Numbered from the stretch's first letter, positions 38,133 through 48,151 are shown. The stretch: 64,000 bases of DNA from an uncultured Cellvibrionales bacterium (GCA_913050115.1 CAJWZU010000005.1:1-64000); one strand, 5' to 3'. Translations and numbers: made by a program. Notes: generated by a model from the sequence alone, not told the origin.

Positions 38133-39742
38133 TTCAGCACAACAATTACGACATCCTTAAAAGTCAGCCAAAACTACTGCGCGGCATTTTGCGCGGTTTG
38201 GAAAAAGAGAGTTTACGCGTAGACCGCGCGGGTACGCTGGCGCAGACACCTCACCCGCAGGCGCTCGGCGCAGCTTTGTGCCACCCGCGCATAACTACCG
38301 ATTACTCTGAAGCACTGCTGGAATTTATCACTGAGCCACACAGCTGCATGAATACTTTGTTGCAACAGCTCGATGATATCCATCGCTACACCTATAGCCA
38401 CATTGGCAGCGAAACACTGTGGACCAGCAGTATGCCCTGCGAGCTAACGCGCGATGCTGATATTCCTGTGGCACGCTACGGCTTTTCCAATGTCGGCCGC
38501 ATGAAAAGCGTTTATCGACTCGGTCTCGGCAACCGCTATGGCCGTTCTATGCAGACTATTGCCGGTATTCACTACAACTTCTCGCTGCCCGATGATCTCT
38601 GGCAAGTGCTGCATGAAGCTGAGCAAAGTACGTTAGCACTGCAAGACTTTAAGACCGAGCGCTACTTTGCCGTTATTAGAAATTTCCGCCGCTACTATTG
38701 GCTGCTAATTTACCTATTTGGCGCCGCTCCCGCCGTGTGTCGCAGCTTTGTTAAAGGCCGCGAACACCAACTAGACACTTTTAACGATGACGAAAATACC
38801 TTGCATAAACCCTACGCAACCTCGCTGCGCATGGGCGACTTGGGCTACCAAAGTTCCGCCCAGCAAGAGCTGACCGTCGGCTACAACCAGCTGGATAATT
38901 ACTTGCAAACACTCTGTGGCGCGATTACCCGCAGCCACAGTGACTACAGCGATATTGGCGTTAAAGGGGAGCCCGATGCGAGCGAGCAGGACGAGAGCTA
39001 TCGCCAACTAAACAGTAATTTACTGCAAATCGAAAATGAGTTTTACAGCGCTATTCGCCCCAAACGGACTGCCAAACCAGGCGAGACGGCACTTGGGGCA
39101 CTGCAGCGCGGAGGTGTCGAATACATCGAAATTCGCTGCATTGACCTCAATCCATTCGAACCAATGGGAATTACTGCAGAGCAAATGCGTTTTGTGGACA
39201 GCTTTTTAGTCTACTGCATGCTGGCCGACAGCCCCGATTCTGACAGCACCGAGAACATACACATCAATGAAAATCAGCATCGCATTGTCTATCGCGGGCG
39301 CGAACCGGGGTTAAAGCTGCAAACAGCAGGCGGCGAGCGCGATATGAAAGTATTGGCCGCTGAACTGATCAACGGTATCGAAGGCAGCGCCAAACTGCTC
39401 GATCGCGCTTTTGACTCAGAGCTTAATTCTGAACAACATCAGCAATCACTTGATGTGCAGCGCGCCAAACTCGACAACCCCGAACTCACGCCATCGGCGC
39501 AACTGCTACAAGCCATGCGTGATGGCAACAAAACCTTCTTAGACCTAAGCCTTGAGCAAGCACAAAAGCACCGCGCCAGCTTTAACGGCAACAGCCTCAA
39601 GCCCTGCACGGAAAACCAATACGCGGCCATGGCAGCACAATCAATGGGCGATCAAACGGCTATAGAAGAAGCCGATAGTGTCGATTTTGAAACCTATTTA
39701 AGCGACTACTATCAACAGTACCAAAACTGCAGCGGAGGTTAA
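38129..39742 (+). CDS. gshA: Glutamate-cysteine ligase
   Basis: It forms gamma-glutamylcysteine from glutamate and cysteine with ATP, the first step of glutathione synthesis; gshB at 18.1 kb makes the second. The 537-residue protein is of the gammaproteobacterial type 1 family: LRGILRGLEKESLRVD near 15-30 (metal-binding glutamate), ISGIHYNFSLP-like AGIHYNFSLP near 146-155, and GVEYIEIRCIDLNPFEP near 327-343. It starts with GTG in the overlap GTGA with the upstream small gene. No terminator with a T-run follows. Confidence 0.95.
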   Translation: MIQHNNYDILKSQPKLLRGILRGLEKESLRVDRAGTLAQTPHPQALGAALCHPRITTDYSEALLEFITEPHSCMNTLLQQLDDIHRYTYSHIGSETLWTSSMPCELTRDADIPVARYGFSNVGRMKSVYRLGLGNRYGRSMQTIAGIHYNFSLPDDLWQVLHEAEQSTLALQDFKTERYFAVIRNFRRYYWLLIYLFGAAPAVCRSFVKGREHQLDTFNDDENTLHKPYATSLRMGDLGYQSSAQQELTVGYNQLDNYLQTLCGAITRSHSDYSDIGVKGEPDASEQDESYRQLNSNLLQIENEFYSAIRPKRTAKPGETALGALQRGGVEYIEIRCIDLNPFEPMGITAEQMRFVDSFLVYCMLADSPDSDSTENIHINENQHRIVYRGREPGLKLQTAGGERDMKVLAAELINGIEGSAKLLDRAFDSELNSEQHQQSLDVQRAKLDNPELTPSAQLLQAMRDGNKTFLDLSLEQAQKHRASFNGNSLKPCTENQYAAMAAQSMGDQTAIEEADSVDFETYLSDYYQQYQNCSGG

Positions 39743-40067
39743 GTTTTCGACCGACAGTCTTGCTATGGCCATCGATGTTAAGTATTTGCGGGGGAGTAAT
39801 AACTGCTTAATAACTATTTGCTTACATCGATAAAATTTTTTGGTGTTTGTCTGCAATAGAATCGGGTCCGTGGCCTAAAGAGCTCAGTTTGGCTGTGCTA
39901 ATAAGTGATGGCATGGTAGCCGTGCAATTTGCATTTCCTAAGCCCTTGCAGGGCATGTCGGGTAAGACATGACTGCAGATATAAAAGGTAGGGCGCGAAT
40001 GTTAGGCGCTTCAGAGCAAAGCTGAAGCATGTGCCGAAGACGTGCGAGAGCTAATTACTCTGCAGAT
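39743..40067. other. Spacer between convergent gshA and pilU, with hairpins
   Basis: No gene is visible. Two adjoining hairpins lie at 39942-39953 (GCCCT/AGGGC) and 39954-39971 (CATGTC/GACATG), and a third at 40008-40028 (GCTTCAG/CTGAAGC) stands 40 bases after the pilU stop on the minus strand. None has a T-run. They may serve as weak terminators or mRNA ends. Confidence 0.5.
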
Positions 40068-41210
40068 TTAAAACATTTTACCTCTGTTGTCCTCTTCATC
40101 CTCGATACTCAAACCATCGGCAGCAGTTGTCAGGTAGTCGGCATCAACCTCCGAACCCAGTTTAATCAGCAGGCGCAGATCGTTGAATGAATCGGCATGC
40201 AAAAGCGTATCTTCGTAGGTGATTTCACCGCGATCATACAAATCATAAAGGGCCTGGTCGAAGGTTTGCATACCCAGTTCGACCGACTTTTTCATCAGAT
40301 CTTTTAGCTCATGCACGTTGCCTTTACGGATTAAGTCCGACGCCAGCGGGGTGTTCAACAACACCTCTAAACAGGCGCGGCGGCTTTTGCCATCAGGGGT
40401 TGGTATTAATTGCTGAGCAATAATGGCTTTCAGGTTCAGCGACAAATCCATCCACAGTTGTGAGTGTCGATCGGCTGGGAAAAAGTGAATAATCCGGTCC
40501 AGTGCCTGGTTGGCGTTGTTGGCGTGCAATGTGCAAAGGCACAGGTGACCGGTTTCGGCGAAGGCAATAGCGTGATCCATGGTCTCGCGTGAACGCACCT
40601 CACCGATCAGGATTACGTCAGGGGCTTGGCGAAGAGTGTTCTTCAGCGCTGTTTCAAAGGATTCGGTGTCAATACCCACTTCACGCTGAGTAATAATACA
40701 GCCCTGATGCTGGTGAATAAATTCGATAGGGTCCTCGATCGATATAATGTGACCCTTAGAATTTTTATTGCGGTGCCCAACCATTGCCGCCAGAGAGGTC
40801 GACTTACCAGTGCCAGTGGCACCGACAAAAATAATCAAGCCGCGCTTAGTCATGGCCAAGTCTTTAACAATATCGGGCAGACCGAGATCATCGATGGCGG
40901 GAATATTGGTCTCAATACGACGCAGCACCATACCGGCCAGATTGCGCTGGTAAAAGGCACTGGTTCGGAAACGGCCAATGCCACGCGCACTAATAGCAAA
41001 GTTAAGCTCTTTGGTTTCCAAGTACTCGCGCCGCTGCTTCTCGTTCATCACACTCAGTACTATCTCGCGTACCTTTTCCGGCGACAACGGCGTAGTGGTA
41101 ATCGGCAACACTTGACCGTTTACCTTCATTGACGGCGGAATACCCGCGGTAATGAAAAGGTCTGAGGCGCCTTTTTCTACCATAACCTGCAACAGACGAT
41201 CAAAATCCAT
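40068..41210 (-). CDS. pilU: Type IV pilus retraction ATPase paralogue PilU
   Basis: This 380-residue PilT-like hexameric ATPase works with PilT to retract pili at the inner membrane. It has Walker A GATGTGKST at 130-138, a Walker B/Asp-box region ending ILIGEVRSRET, and the His-box HLCLCTLHA. The C terminus is longer than in PilT and ends in an acidic segment (LSIEDEEDNRGKMF), typical of PilU. It lies downstream of pilT, separated by 335 bases that contain a tandem repeat. Confidence 0.95.
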   Translation of the reverse strand: MDFDRLLQVMVEKGASDLFITAGIPPSMKVNGQVLPITTTPLSPEKVREIVLSVMNEKQRREYLETKELNFAISARGIGRFRTSAFYQRNLAGMVLRRIETNIPAIDDLGLPDIVKDLAMTKRGLIIFVGATGTGKSTSLAAMVGHRNKNSKGHIISIEDPIEFIHQHQGCIITQREVGIDTESFETALKNTLRQAPDVILIGEVRSRETMDHAIAFAETGHLCLCTLHANNANQALDRIIHFFPADRHSQLWMDLSLNLKAIIAQQLIPTPDGKSRRACLEVLLNTPLASDLIRKGNVHELKDLMKKSVELGMQTFDQALYDLYDRGEITYEDTLLHADSFNDLRLLIKLGSEVDADYLTTAADGLSIEDEEDNRGKMF

Positions 41211-41545
41211 AGTCTTTATCTCAACTTAATACTGTTCAATTTTACTGTGGCGTCAAAAATAGCGCTGTACAGATATAATAACCGGTTAATCCTTGGCCCC
41301 CTATAACCGTACAATAGGATCACCACAGATGCAGGAGATGCAGTGGATACGGCAAGCAATCACTGCCCATTGATATTAGATACATATGCTCCTGCGCGTC
41401 CATGCGCCCGCGGCATACCGTTCATCCTGAACATCCCCGCTCCTGCGCATCCATGCACCCGCGGCATACCGTTCATCCTGAACATCCCCGCTCCTGCGCA
41501 TCCATGCACCCGCGGCATACCGTTCATCCTGAACATAAAGAGCGC
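41211..41545. other. Spacer between pilT and pilU dominated by a tandem repeat
   Basis: Pseudomonas pilT and pilU are nearly adjacent. Here 335 bases separate them, 149 of which are the 51-base repeat array. Because 51 is a multiple of three, the array is open in several frames and mimics short genes, which I do not accept as real. Confidence 0.6.
41388..41536. repeat. 51-base tandem repeat, 2.9 copies
   Basis: Units start at 41388, 41439 and 41490. They are almost identical; the first differs by GCGTCCATGCG for GCATCCATGCA. Each holds the palindromic words GCATCCATGC and CCGCGG and ends in TTCATCCTGAACAT. The array sits between pilT and pilU and is GC-richer than its flanks. Confidence 0.92.
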
Positions 41546-42580
41546 TTAAAAATTGTCGGGAATCTTGGCTTTCTCTCTCGCCGCATCGCGCGAAATAATA
41601 CGGCGCTCTACCATATCGGTCAGACACTGATCCATAGTTTGCATACCCACAGAGGCACCGGTCTGAATAGACGAGTACATCTGCGCCACCTTGTCTTCAC
41701 GAATCAGGTTTCGAATCGCGGGAGTACCGCGCATAATCTCGTGGGCGGCACAGCGACCGCCGCCATTTTTCTTCAACAGCGTTTGTGAAATTACCGCCTG
41801 CAATGATTCTGACAGCATCGAGCGCACCATCGACTTTTCAGTGGCGGGAAAAACGTCGACAATCCGGTCAATAGTCTTGGCGGCACTGGTGGTATGCAGG
41901 GTACCGAATACTAGATGGCCGGTTTCAGCCGCAGTCAGTGCCAAACGGATAGTTTCCAAATCTCGCATCTCACCCACCAAAATAATATCTGGGTCTTCTC
42001 GCAGCGCCGAGCGCAACGCCTCGGCAAAACCGAGAGTATCGCGATGCACCTCACGCTGGTTGACCAGACACTTTTTACTCTCGTGAACAAATTCGATTGG
42101 ATCCTCAATAGTGAGAATATGCTCGTATTTATTGTCGTTAATATGGTCCACCATGGCCGCGAGGGTGGTGGACTTACCAGAACCAGTAGGGCCAGTAACG
42201 AGCACCAAACCGCGCGGTACTTGGCAGATATCGCGAAACACTGGTCCCATACCCAAATCTTCCATGGTCAGCACTTTCGAAGGAATAGTTCGAAATACCG
42301 CTGCTGAACCGCGATTCTGATTAAAGGCGTTAACACGGAAGCGCGCGACACCCGGTACTTCAAAGGAGAAGTCGGTCTCTAAAAACTCTTCGTAGTCTTT
42401 GCGCTGTTTGTCATTCATAATCTCATAAATGAGACTGTGAACTTCTTTGTGTTCCATCGGTGGCAAGTTTATACGGCGCACATCGCCGTCAACGCGAATC
42501 ATCGGTGGCAAACCCGCCGACAAGTGCAAATCCGAAGCGCCCTGTTTGGCACTAAAAGCTAAGAGTTCCGTAATATCCAT
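41546..42580 (-). CDS. pilT: Type IV pilus retraction ATPase PilT
   Basis: PilT powers pilus retraction and twitching. The 344-residue protein has Walker A GPTGSGKST at 130-138, Walker B ILVGEMRD with Glu204, the His-box HLVFGTLHT at 222-230, and the diagnostic C-terminal AIRNLIRE at 288-295. The length is standard. It diverges from yggS across only 56 bases, the same arrangement as in Pseudomonas. Its activity is probably coordinated by the PilG/PilH pathway encoded at 7-18 kb. Confidence 0.97.
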   Translation of the reverse strand: MDITELLAFSAKQGASDLHLSAGLPPMIRVDGDVRRINLPPMEHKEVHSLIYEIMNDKQRKDYEEFLETDFSFEVPGVARFRVNAFNQNRGSAAVFRTIPSKVLTMEDLGMGPVFRDICQVPRGLVLVTGPTGSGKSTTLAAMVDHINDNKYEHILTIEDPIEFVHESKKCLVNQREVHRDTLGFAEALRSALREDPDIILVGEMRDLETIRLALTAAETGHLVFGTLHTTSAAKTIDRIVDVFPATEKSMVRSMLSESLQAVISQTLLKKNGGGRCAAHEIMRGTPAIRNLIREDKVAQMYSSIQTGASVGMQTMDQCLTDMVERRIISRDAAREKAKIPDNF

Positions 42581-42636
42581 AAATAGCCTACCAACTTGTT
42601 CTTTAATGTCGCAGTTGCGACCGATTTAATAAGTAT

Positions 42637-43338
42637 ATGCACATAATTAACGACAAAATAACACAAGTCCGTGCGCGATTGCATAGAGCCTGTCACCGAA
42701 TTCATCGCAACAGCAACGAAGTCACACTCTTGGCCGTAAGTAAGACTAAAACCGCTGCCGATATTCGCGCTGCATTTGCCGCCGAGCAGCGCCACTTTGG
42801 TGAAAATTACCTACAAGAAGCGCTGGAGAAACAACAGCAGCTGGTAGGCCTCAACATAGTGTGGCATTTTATTGGCCCAATTCAATCAAATAAGACTCGT
42901 GCGCTGGCCGAACACTTTCAGTGGGTACACAGTGTTGACCGCCTCAAGATAGCCCAGCGCCTCAGCAAACAGCGACTAAAGCACCTGCCCGCGCTCAACA
43001 TCTGCCTGCAAGTTAATCTCGACGATGAGGCCAGCAAGAGCGGTGTGATATTAGCAGAGTTACCCGCGTTGGCTGACGCTGTCGCCAAACTACCCAATTT
43101 AAAGCTTAGGGGGCTAATGGCTATTCCAGCGCCGCGCAGCGATGTTAACGCACAACAACAGTCGCTCGAGCGCTTACAGCAAGCGCTGCAGCGCCTTAAT
43201 CAACAGGGTTACAAGCTCGACACCTTATCGATGGGTATGAGCGGTGACCTAGAAGCCGCCATAGCAGCGGGCAGCACAATGGTCAGAATTGGCACCGATA
43301 TTTTCGGCGCCCGCACTCCTCGTGTCTCAAATAATTAA
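42637..43338 (+). CDS. yggS: Pyridoxal-phosphate homeostasis protein YggS
   Basis: This 233-residue PLP-binding barrel protein of the PROSC family has the PLP lysine at 36 (LLAVSKTK), FGENYLQEALEKQ near 53-65, WHFIGPIQSNK near 75-85, LRGLMAIPAP and the phosphate-binding GMSGDLEAAIAAGSTMVRIG near 203-222. It balances PLP and amino acid pools. It starts a likely operon with proC and yggT; proC follows after a short AT-rich spacer. Confidence 0.95.
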   Translation: MHIINDKITQVRARLHRACHRIHRNSNEVTLLAVSKTKTAADIRAAFAAEQRHFGENYLQEALEKQQQLVGLNIVWHFIGPIQSNKTRALAEHFQWVHSVDRLKIAQRLSKQRLKHLPALNICLQVNLDDEASKSGVILAELPALADAVAKLPNLKLRGLMAIPAPRSDVNAQQQSLERLQQALQRLNQQGYKLDTLSMGMSGDLEAAIAAGSTMVRIGTDIFGARTPRVSNN

Positions 43339-43368
43339 ATAACTAAATAACTAAATACAGGAATGTTA

Positions 43369-44190
43369 ATGAAAGATTTACAGATTGCATTTATTGGCGC
43401 CGGCAACATGGCTCGCAGCATTATTGGCGGACTCATTGAGGGCGGATTGGCGGCAGGTAATATCACTGCCTGTGCGCGCACCGAAGAGTCACTGCAAAAA
43501 ACCGCACAGGAATTTCAGGTCAACACCGAGTTGGATGCCCTCAAGGCGGTTAAAAATGCCGACGTGGTCGTACTGGCGGTTAAACCGCAAATATTAAAAG
43601 AAGTGGCCCTGGCTATAGCGCCAGCGCTTACTAAGCAGACACTGGTGCTCTCGGTTGCCGCCGGTATTACTACCGACAGTATGGCCAAGTGGCTGGGCCA
43701 AGAATTCGCCATAGTACGCTCTATGCCCAACACCCCGTCATTACTGCAACTCGGTGCCAGCGGCGCTTTCGCCAATGCCAACTGCAGTGTTGAGCAGCGC
43801 CAAATCGGCAATGACATTCTTGCCTCCGTCGGCATTGTCGAGTGGGTCGACAGTGAGGCTTTGCTGAACCCGGTCACGGCTGTATCGGGCTCCGGCCCCG
43901 CCTATTATTTTTTAATGATGGAAGCGATGATCGATGCGGGTGTCGCTATGGGGCTCGACCGTGACAGCGCCAGTAAGCTCACTATTCAAACCGCACTCGG
44001 CGCCGCTAAACTGGCACAAACGGCCGATGTCGACGTAGCAGAGCTGCGCCGCCGAGTCACTTCCCCCGGCGGCACTACCGAACAGGCGATTAACTCGTTT
44101 GAGCAGAACCACATTCGAGCTACATTTACTTGCGCTATGAAAGCAGCCAGTGACAGAGGCGCTGAGCTGGCTGAAATACTAGGTAAATAA
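43369..44190 (+). CDS. proC: Pyrroline-5-carboxylate reductase
   Basis: It catalyses the last step of proline synthesis with NAD(P)H. I choose the ATG at 43369 because the AGGA site is 6 bases before it, while the ATG at 43363 touches the site; the product is 273 residues. It has the Rossmann motif AFIGAGNMARSIIGG at 6-20 and the C-terminal signature VSGSGPAYYFLMMEAM plus LRRRVTSPGGTTEQAI, both diagnostic for P5C reductase. It lies between yggS and yggT as in Pseudomonas. Confidence 0.95.
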   Translation: MKDLQIAFIGAGNMARSIIGGLIEGGLAAGNITACARTEESLQKTAQEFQVNTELDALKAVKNADVVVLAVKPQILKEVALAIAPALTKQTLVLSVAAGITTDSMAKWLGQEFAIVRSMPNTPSLLQLGASGAFANANCSVEQRQIGNDILASVGIVEWVDSEALLNPVTAVSGSGPAYYFLMMEAMIDAGVAMGLDRDSASKLTIQTALGAAKLAQTADVDVAELRRRVTSPGGTTEQAINSFEQNHIRATFTCAMKAASDRGAELAEILGK

Positions 44191-44222
44191 ACTCAATTAA
44201 TTCTATTTTTAGGACACCCGAA

Positions 44223-44819
44223 ATGCCAGATTTTGTGATAAATATTACCAATATGCTCATAACGTCACTCGGTGCAATCTACTTATTGATTGTAGCTATG
44301 CGCCTCTTGCTGCAATTTGTTCGAGCCGATTTCTACAATCCCTTGTCCCAATTTATTGTCAAGGCCACTAACCCGTTATTACTGCCACTACGTAAAATAA
44401 TTACCGGTTTTTATGGAGTCGATTGGGCCTCTATTTGTTTGTTGTTAACAATACATGTCCTCTTAACTCTGCTGCTTTGCCTGCTGAATAATATTGCTGT
44501 AAACCTTGTAGCCCTTCTCTGTTGGTCTCTGATCGGTCTGTTATTTTTTATAGTGAATATATTCTTTTGGGCCATGATGATATCAATCGTCATAAGCTTT
44601 GTAGCGCCCCAGAATGATCACCCCGCACTGCTACTTATGCGTCAGCTAACAGAGCCACTGTTTGAGCCTATTCGCCGCCGTTTACCCCCCATGGGAGGGC
44701 TGGACTTTTCCCCGATTATTATCTTTATCGGTATTTACGCTATTGAGCAGATACTCTATGTCCTGGCCGGCATGGCCCGAATCACCCCATATATCGCCAA
44801 ATCCATCATTGGGATTTAG
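44223..44819 (+). CDS. yggT: YggT family membrane protein
   Basis: This 198-residue protein has two YGGT repeats, each with a pair of hydrophobic helices (about 8-28 and 65-95, then 100-125 and 160-185), and the family's FYNPLSQFIVKATNPLLLPLRKII and LTEPLFEPIRRRLPPMGGLDFSPII segments. Roles proposed for this family include cell-shape/division and osmotic homeostasis. It follows proC by 32 bases. Confidence 0.92.
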   Translation: MPDFVINITNMLITSLGAIYLLIVAMRLLLQFVRADFYNPLSQFIVKATNPLLLPLRKIITGFYGVDWASICLLLTIHVLLTLLLCLLNNIAVNLVALLCWSLIGLLFFIVNIFFWAMMISIVISFVAPQNDHPALLLMRQLTEPLFEPIRRRLPPMGGLDFSPIIIFIGIYAIEQILYVLAGMARITPYIAKSIIGI

Positions 44820-44882
44820 GTCGTAGATTCGGTTTTAATCGGGCCATAAAAAATAACAATTTTCTCACGCTGGATAAAGGCT

Positions 44883-46883
44883 ATGGGCACTCAATCTATC
44901 GACCAACATATCTCCAATTATGATCAGTGGAAACACTCGCTGGCGCGTCAGTTTGAACATTTTACCGCCTGGGGTCGCGAACATGGGGCCCTCAGCCCAG
45001 AGATTGCAAATAGTATTGAGCGGGCTCGACGACTGCTGGCGCAAGAACACTTCACCCTGGCTTTTGTCGGTGAATTTTCTCGCGGTAAGACCGAGTTGAT
45101 AAATGCCCTGCTATTTAATGGATTAGGCCAGCGCCTGCTACCCTCCACTCCTGGTCGCACCACGATGTGTCCGACTGAGATTTATTGTGAAACAGGCCCT
45201 AAGGCGCACAACAACTGTGTACGCCTACTGCCGATTGAGACCCGTCGCACCACTACCAGCATGCACAGCTTCAAGCGTATTCCACAAAAATGGATCACTC
45301 TAAACTTTGACCCCAGTGATGCCGAGCAGATTAAAAAAGCCATCGGCCAAGTATCCGCCACCAAATATGTCAGCATTGAAGATGCGCGCAAACTAGGCTT
45401 TGATGCCAGCCATTTTAGTGTGGTCGACAATCAGGTTGAAATTCCCGCATGGCGCCACGCGCTTATTACCCTCGAGCACCCACTACTGCGCCACGGCTTG
45501 CGCATTATCGACACGCCAGGGCTTAACGCCCTAGGCAATGAGCCAGAGCTAACCCTACGGACACTGCCCTCAGCCCAGGCTATTGTGTTCTTACTGGCAG
45601 CCGATAGCGGTGTCAGCGCCAGCGAGATGACTATCTGGCAAGAGCATATCGATGAGCTGCGCAAACGCCAAAACCTACAAGTGTTAACGCTGTTAAATAA
45701 AGTCGACACCCTCTGGGATGATCTGCTCAGCGACACAGAAATTAGTGCTAATGTTGACCATATTCGCCAGCAAACAGCGGGCTTGCTGGGTATGCCGCTA
45801 AAAGATGTGATCGCCCTATCGGCTAAACAGGGCTTACTTGGCAAAGCCACCCATGACCACGCCCGTCTCGAGCGCAGCAACTTTGTACCCTTTGAGGAGG
45901 CCATTGCCAACAGCATTGTTCACCATCGCCTGCGTATTGCCAGCCAGCCAGTAGTCGCCGATATTCTGACCATATTCGAGAACACCCGCCAAAGCCTAAA
46001 GTGCCGACTATTTGATTGCGACGCCGAATTGAAAAAAATGGCAGCCAGTCATTCACCCACCGAGCAACAAACAGTGCTGACCGAACTGCGCGGCAATATA
46101 CGCCAGATTCACAGCCGCCATCACAAGTTGGCGCTATCACTGCGCAGCAGCCAACACCTGCTGGAGCGGCAACGGCAATCGCTAACAGGGCCTGTTGACC
46201 ACGATCTGCTCGACAACCAAATTCGCGAGGCTCAGCAAATCCTGTCGCACAGCTGGACTAGCTTAGGCCTGTCGCGCGCCCTCGGCACCTTTTACCAAAT
46301 CTTAGAACATAATCTCGACAACCTTGAGCGCGAAGCTGAGCAGGCTAACCGCGTGTTAGCGTCAATTTATAATCGCCGCGAACACGGCCCGAGCCGTAAC
46401 GAGCTGCTGCATCGCCATCTGTTTAGAGTCGATGACTACCGTCTGCGTTTGCAACATCTGACCCAGCGCGCCAATAACTTTCGTCGCTCTATCGACACCC
46501 TATTGACCAGCAAGAGCAATATTTTAAACCGCTTTATTAACACCCTCGTGCGCGAAATTCGCGAGATTTACAGCGACATTAATATAGCTATCGACCACTG
46601 GATCAAAGAGGCTATGGCGCCGCTAATTCAGCACAATATGTATCAAAAGCAGCTACTCGATCGCCATATGCTGCGCCTGGCCAAGATCAACAACGAGAAT
46701 CAAAACATTGATGATGAACTGCGCGAGTTGCGTAACAATATCGCCAGCTACGAGCAGGCGTTGCAAACGCTCGATAACATCCTTAAAGAGGCTGAGCGCA
46801 ACCCACCGAAGCCAAGTTTAATACCAGAAACCGGTAAAGTGGTTTCTCTAGATCAGGCACAACAGACCGTTCGCGCCTATTAA
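44883..46883 (+). CDS. Dynamin-like GTPase with C-terminal coiled coil
   Basis: This 666-residue protein has an N-terminal dynamin-type GTPase domain: P-loop GEFSRGKT at 63-70, switch region GRTTMCPTE at 91-99, DTPG at 210-213 and NKVD at 272-275. A long helical stalk of about 300 residues (about 350-660) follows, with strong coiled-coil character (LERQRQSLTGPVDHDLLDNQI and RELRNNIASYEQALQTLDNI regions). I see no clear membrane helix; a peripheral membrane-remodelling role like that of bacterial dynamins or Cj0411-type proteins is possible. An AAAGG site precedes the ATG. The gene lies between yggT and metX, where pseudomonads have a different small gene. Confidence 0.85.
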   Translation: MGTQSIDQHISNYDQWKHSLARQFEHFTAWGREHGALSPEIANSIERARRLLAQEHFTLAFVGEFSRGKTELINALLFNGLGQRLLPSTPGRTTMCPTEIYCETGPKAHNNCVRLLPIETRRTTTSMHSFKRIPQKWITLNFDPSDAEQIKKAIGQVSATKYVSIEDARKLGFDASHFSVVDNQVEIPAWRHALITLEHPLLRHGLRIIDTPGLNALGNEPELTLRTLPSAQAIVFLLAADSGVSASEMTIWQEHIDELRKRQNLQVLTLLNKVDTLWDDLLSDTEISANVDHIRQQTAGLLGMPLKDVIALSAKQGLLGKATHDHARLERSNFVPFEEAIANSIVHHRLRIASQPVVADILTIFENTRQSLKCRLFDCDAELKKMAASHSPTEQQTVLTELRGNIRQIHSRHHKLALSLRSSQHLLERQRQSLTGPVDHDLLDNQIREAQQILSHSWTSLGLSRALGTFYQILEHNLDNLEREAEQANRVLASIYNRREHGPSRNELLHRHLFRVDDYRLRLQHLTQRANNFRRSIDTLLTSKSNILNRFINTLVREIREIYSDINIAIDHWIKEAMAPLIQHNMYQKQLLDRHMLRLAKINNENQNIDDELRELRNNIASYEQALQTLDNILKEAERNPPKPSLIPETGKVVSLDQAQQTVRAY

Positions 46884-46975
46884 CCGAGTTTCACGAGCTA
46901 ACAACACATGCTTGCGACTAAGCGCTGGCATCTTTAGACTTGCCGCAGCTTTTGAACGATGCAAACGAGAGAGAT

Positions 46976-48151
46976 ATGCCCGAGGATTTTCCCGCTGATT
47001 CTGTCGGCTTGGTACGCCCGCAAACCATGGCGTTTGATACCCCGCTAGAACTTGCATGCAACCGCGCGCTTGGCCCCTACGAACTGGTGTATGAAACGTA
47101 TGGTCAGCTCAACGCCACTGCCAGCAATGCTATCCTGATTTGCCACGCTCTCTCGGGGCATCATCACGCCGCTGGTTTTCACGATTTTGATGACCGTAAA
47201 CCCGGCTGGTGGAATCACTATATCGGTCCAGGCAAACCGATAGACACCGATAAATTTTTTATTGTCAGCCTCAATAACCTCGGCGGCTGCAACGGTTCGA
47301 CCGGCCCCACCAGTATCAATCCTGCCACCGATAAACCCTGGGGGCCCGACTTTCCCAAGATGCGGGTGCGCGATTGGGTCAATTCACAGGTGCGACTAGC
47401 CGATCGCTTAGGCATAAATTGCTGGGCCGCCGTTATTGGTGGCAGTCTCGGCGGCATGCAAGCTATGCGCTGGGCGCTGGAATACCCCAACCGTATTAAA
47501 CACTGCGTGGTGATCGCCTCAGCGATGAAGTTATCGGCGCAGAATATCGCCTTTAACGAGACGGCGCGTCAAGCAATTCTAGCGGACCCTGAATATCATA
47601 ATGGCCGCTATCAAGAGCACCAAAGCTACCCTAAAAGCGGCCTGTCAGTGGCCCGTATGATCGGCCATATCACCTATTTGTCTGGCGATGGTATGGGCAA
47701 AAAATTCGGCCGAGAATTGCGCTCGGGAAGTTTTGAACAGGGAGTCGACGAGCCGGTTGAGTTTCAAATCGAAAGCTACCTGCGCTATCAGGGCGGCATA
47801 TTTGCCGACAGTTTCGATGCCAACACCTATCTTTTAATGACTCGGGCACTGGACTATTTCGACCTTGCCCGCGAATATCAAGACAACCCCGTGGAGGCAT
47901 TCAAACGCGCCCAGTGTCAGTTTCTAGTAGTGTCGTTTAATTCTGACTGGCGCTTTGCTCCCGAGCGCTCGCGCGAAATTGTCGACGCCTTGATGGGGGC
48001 CAATAAAGCCGTTAGCTATGCCGAGATCGACAGCAGCTTCGGGCACGATGCGTTTTTACTACCAAACGAGCGCTATCAGACGGTATTCAACAACTATATG
48101 GCCAATGTTTTTCTAGAGAGTATCGCCAGCGATCTCAAGGTAAACGGATAA
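46976..48151 (+). CDS. metX: Homoserine O-acyltransferase MetX
   Basis: It activates homoserine (by succinylation in Pseudomonas-type enzymes, acetylation in others) for methionine synthesis. I start at the ATG giving [17 protein letters not shown], which fits known MetX N termini; a TTG 36 bases upstream is less likely. The 391-residue alpha/beta hydrolase has [13 protein letters not shown] at 55-67, the nucleophile Ser157 in GGSLGG, and the acid/base residues in FNSDWRF and GHDAFLL near the C terminus. It overlaps metW by one base (TAATG), so the pair is coupled. Confidence 0.95.
   Translation: MPEDFPADSVGLVRPQTMAFDTPLELACNRALGPYELVYETYGQLNATASNAILICHALSGHHHAAGFHDFDDRKPGWWNHYIGPGKPIDTDKFFIVSLNNLGGCNGSTGPTSINPATDKPWGPDFPKMRVRDWVNSQVRLADRLGINCWAAVIGGSLGGMQAMRWALEYPNRIKHCVVIASAMKLSAQNIAFNETARQAILADPEYHNGRYQEHQSYPKSGLSVARMIGHITYLSGDGMGKKFGRELRSGSFEQGVDEPVEFQIESYLRYQGGIFADSFDANTYLLMTRALDYFDLAREYQDNPVEAFKRAQCQFLVVSFNSDWRFAPERSREIVDALMGANKAVSYAEIDSSFGHDAFLLPNERYQTVFNNYMANVFLESIASDLKVNG

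Noticed and set aside
41343-41788. Short proteins with a 17-residue repeat on both strands between pilT and pilU
   Set aside because: The frames exist only because the 51-base DNA repeat has a period divisible by three; no ribosome binding site or biased codon use.
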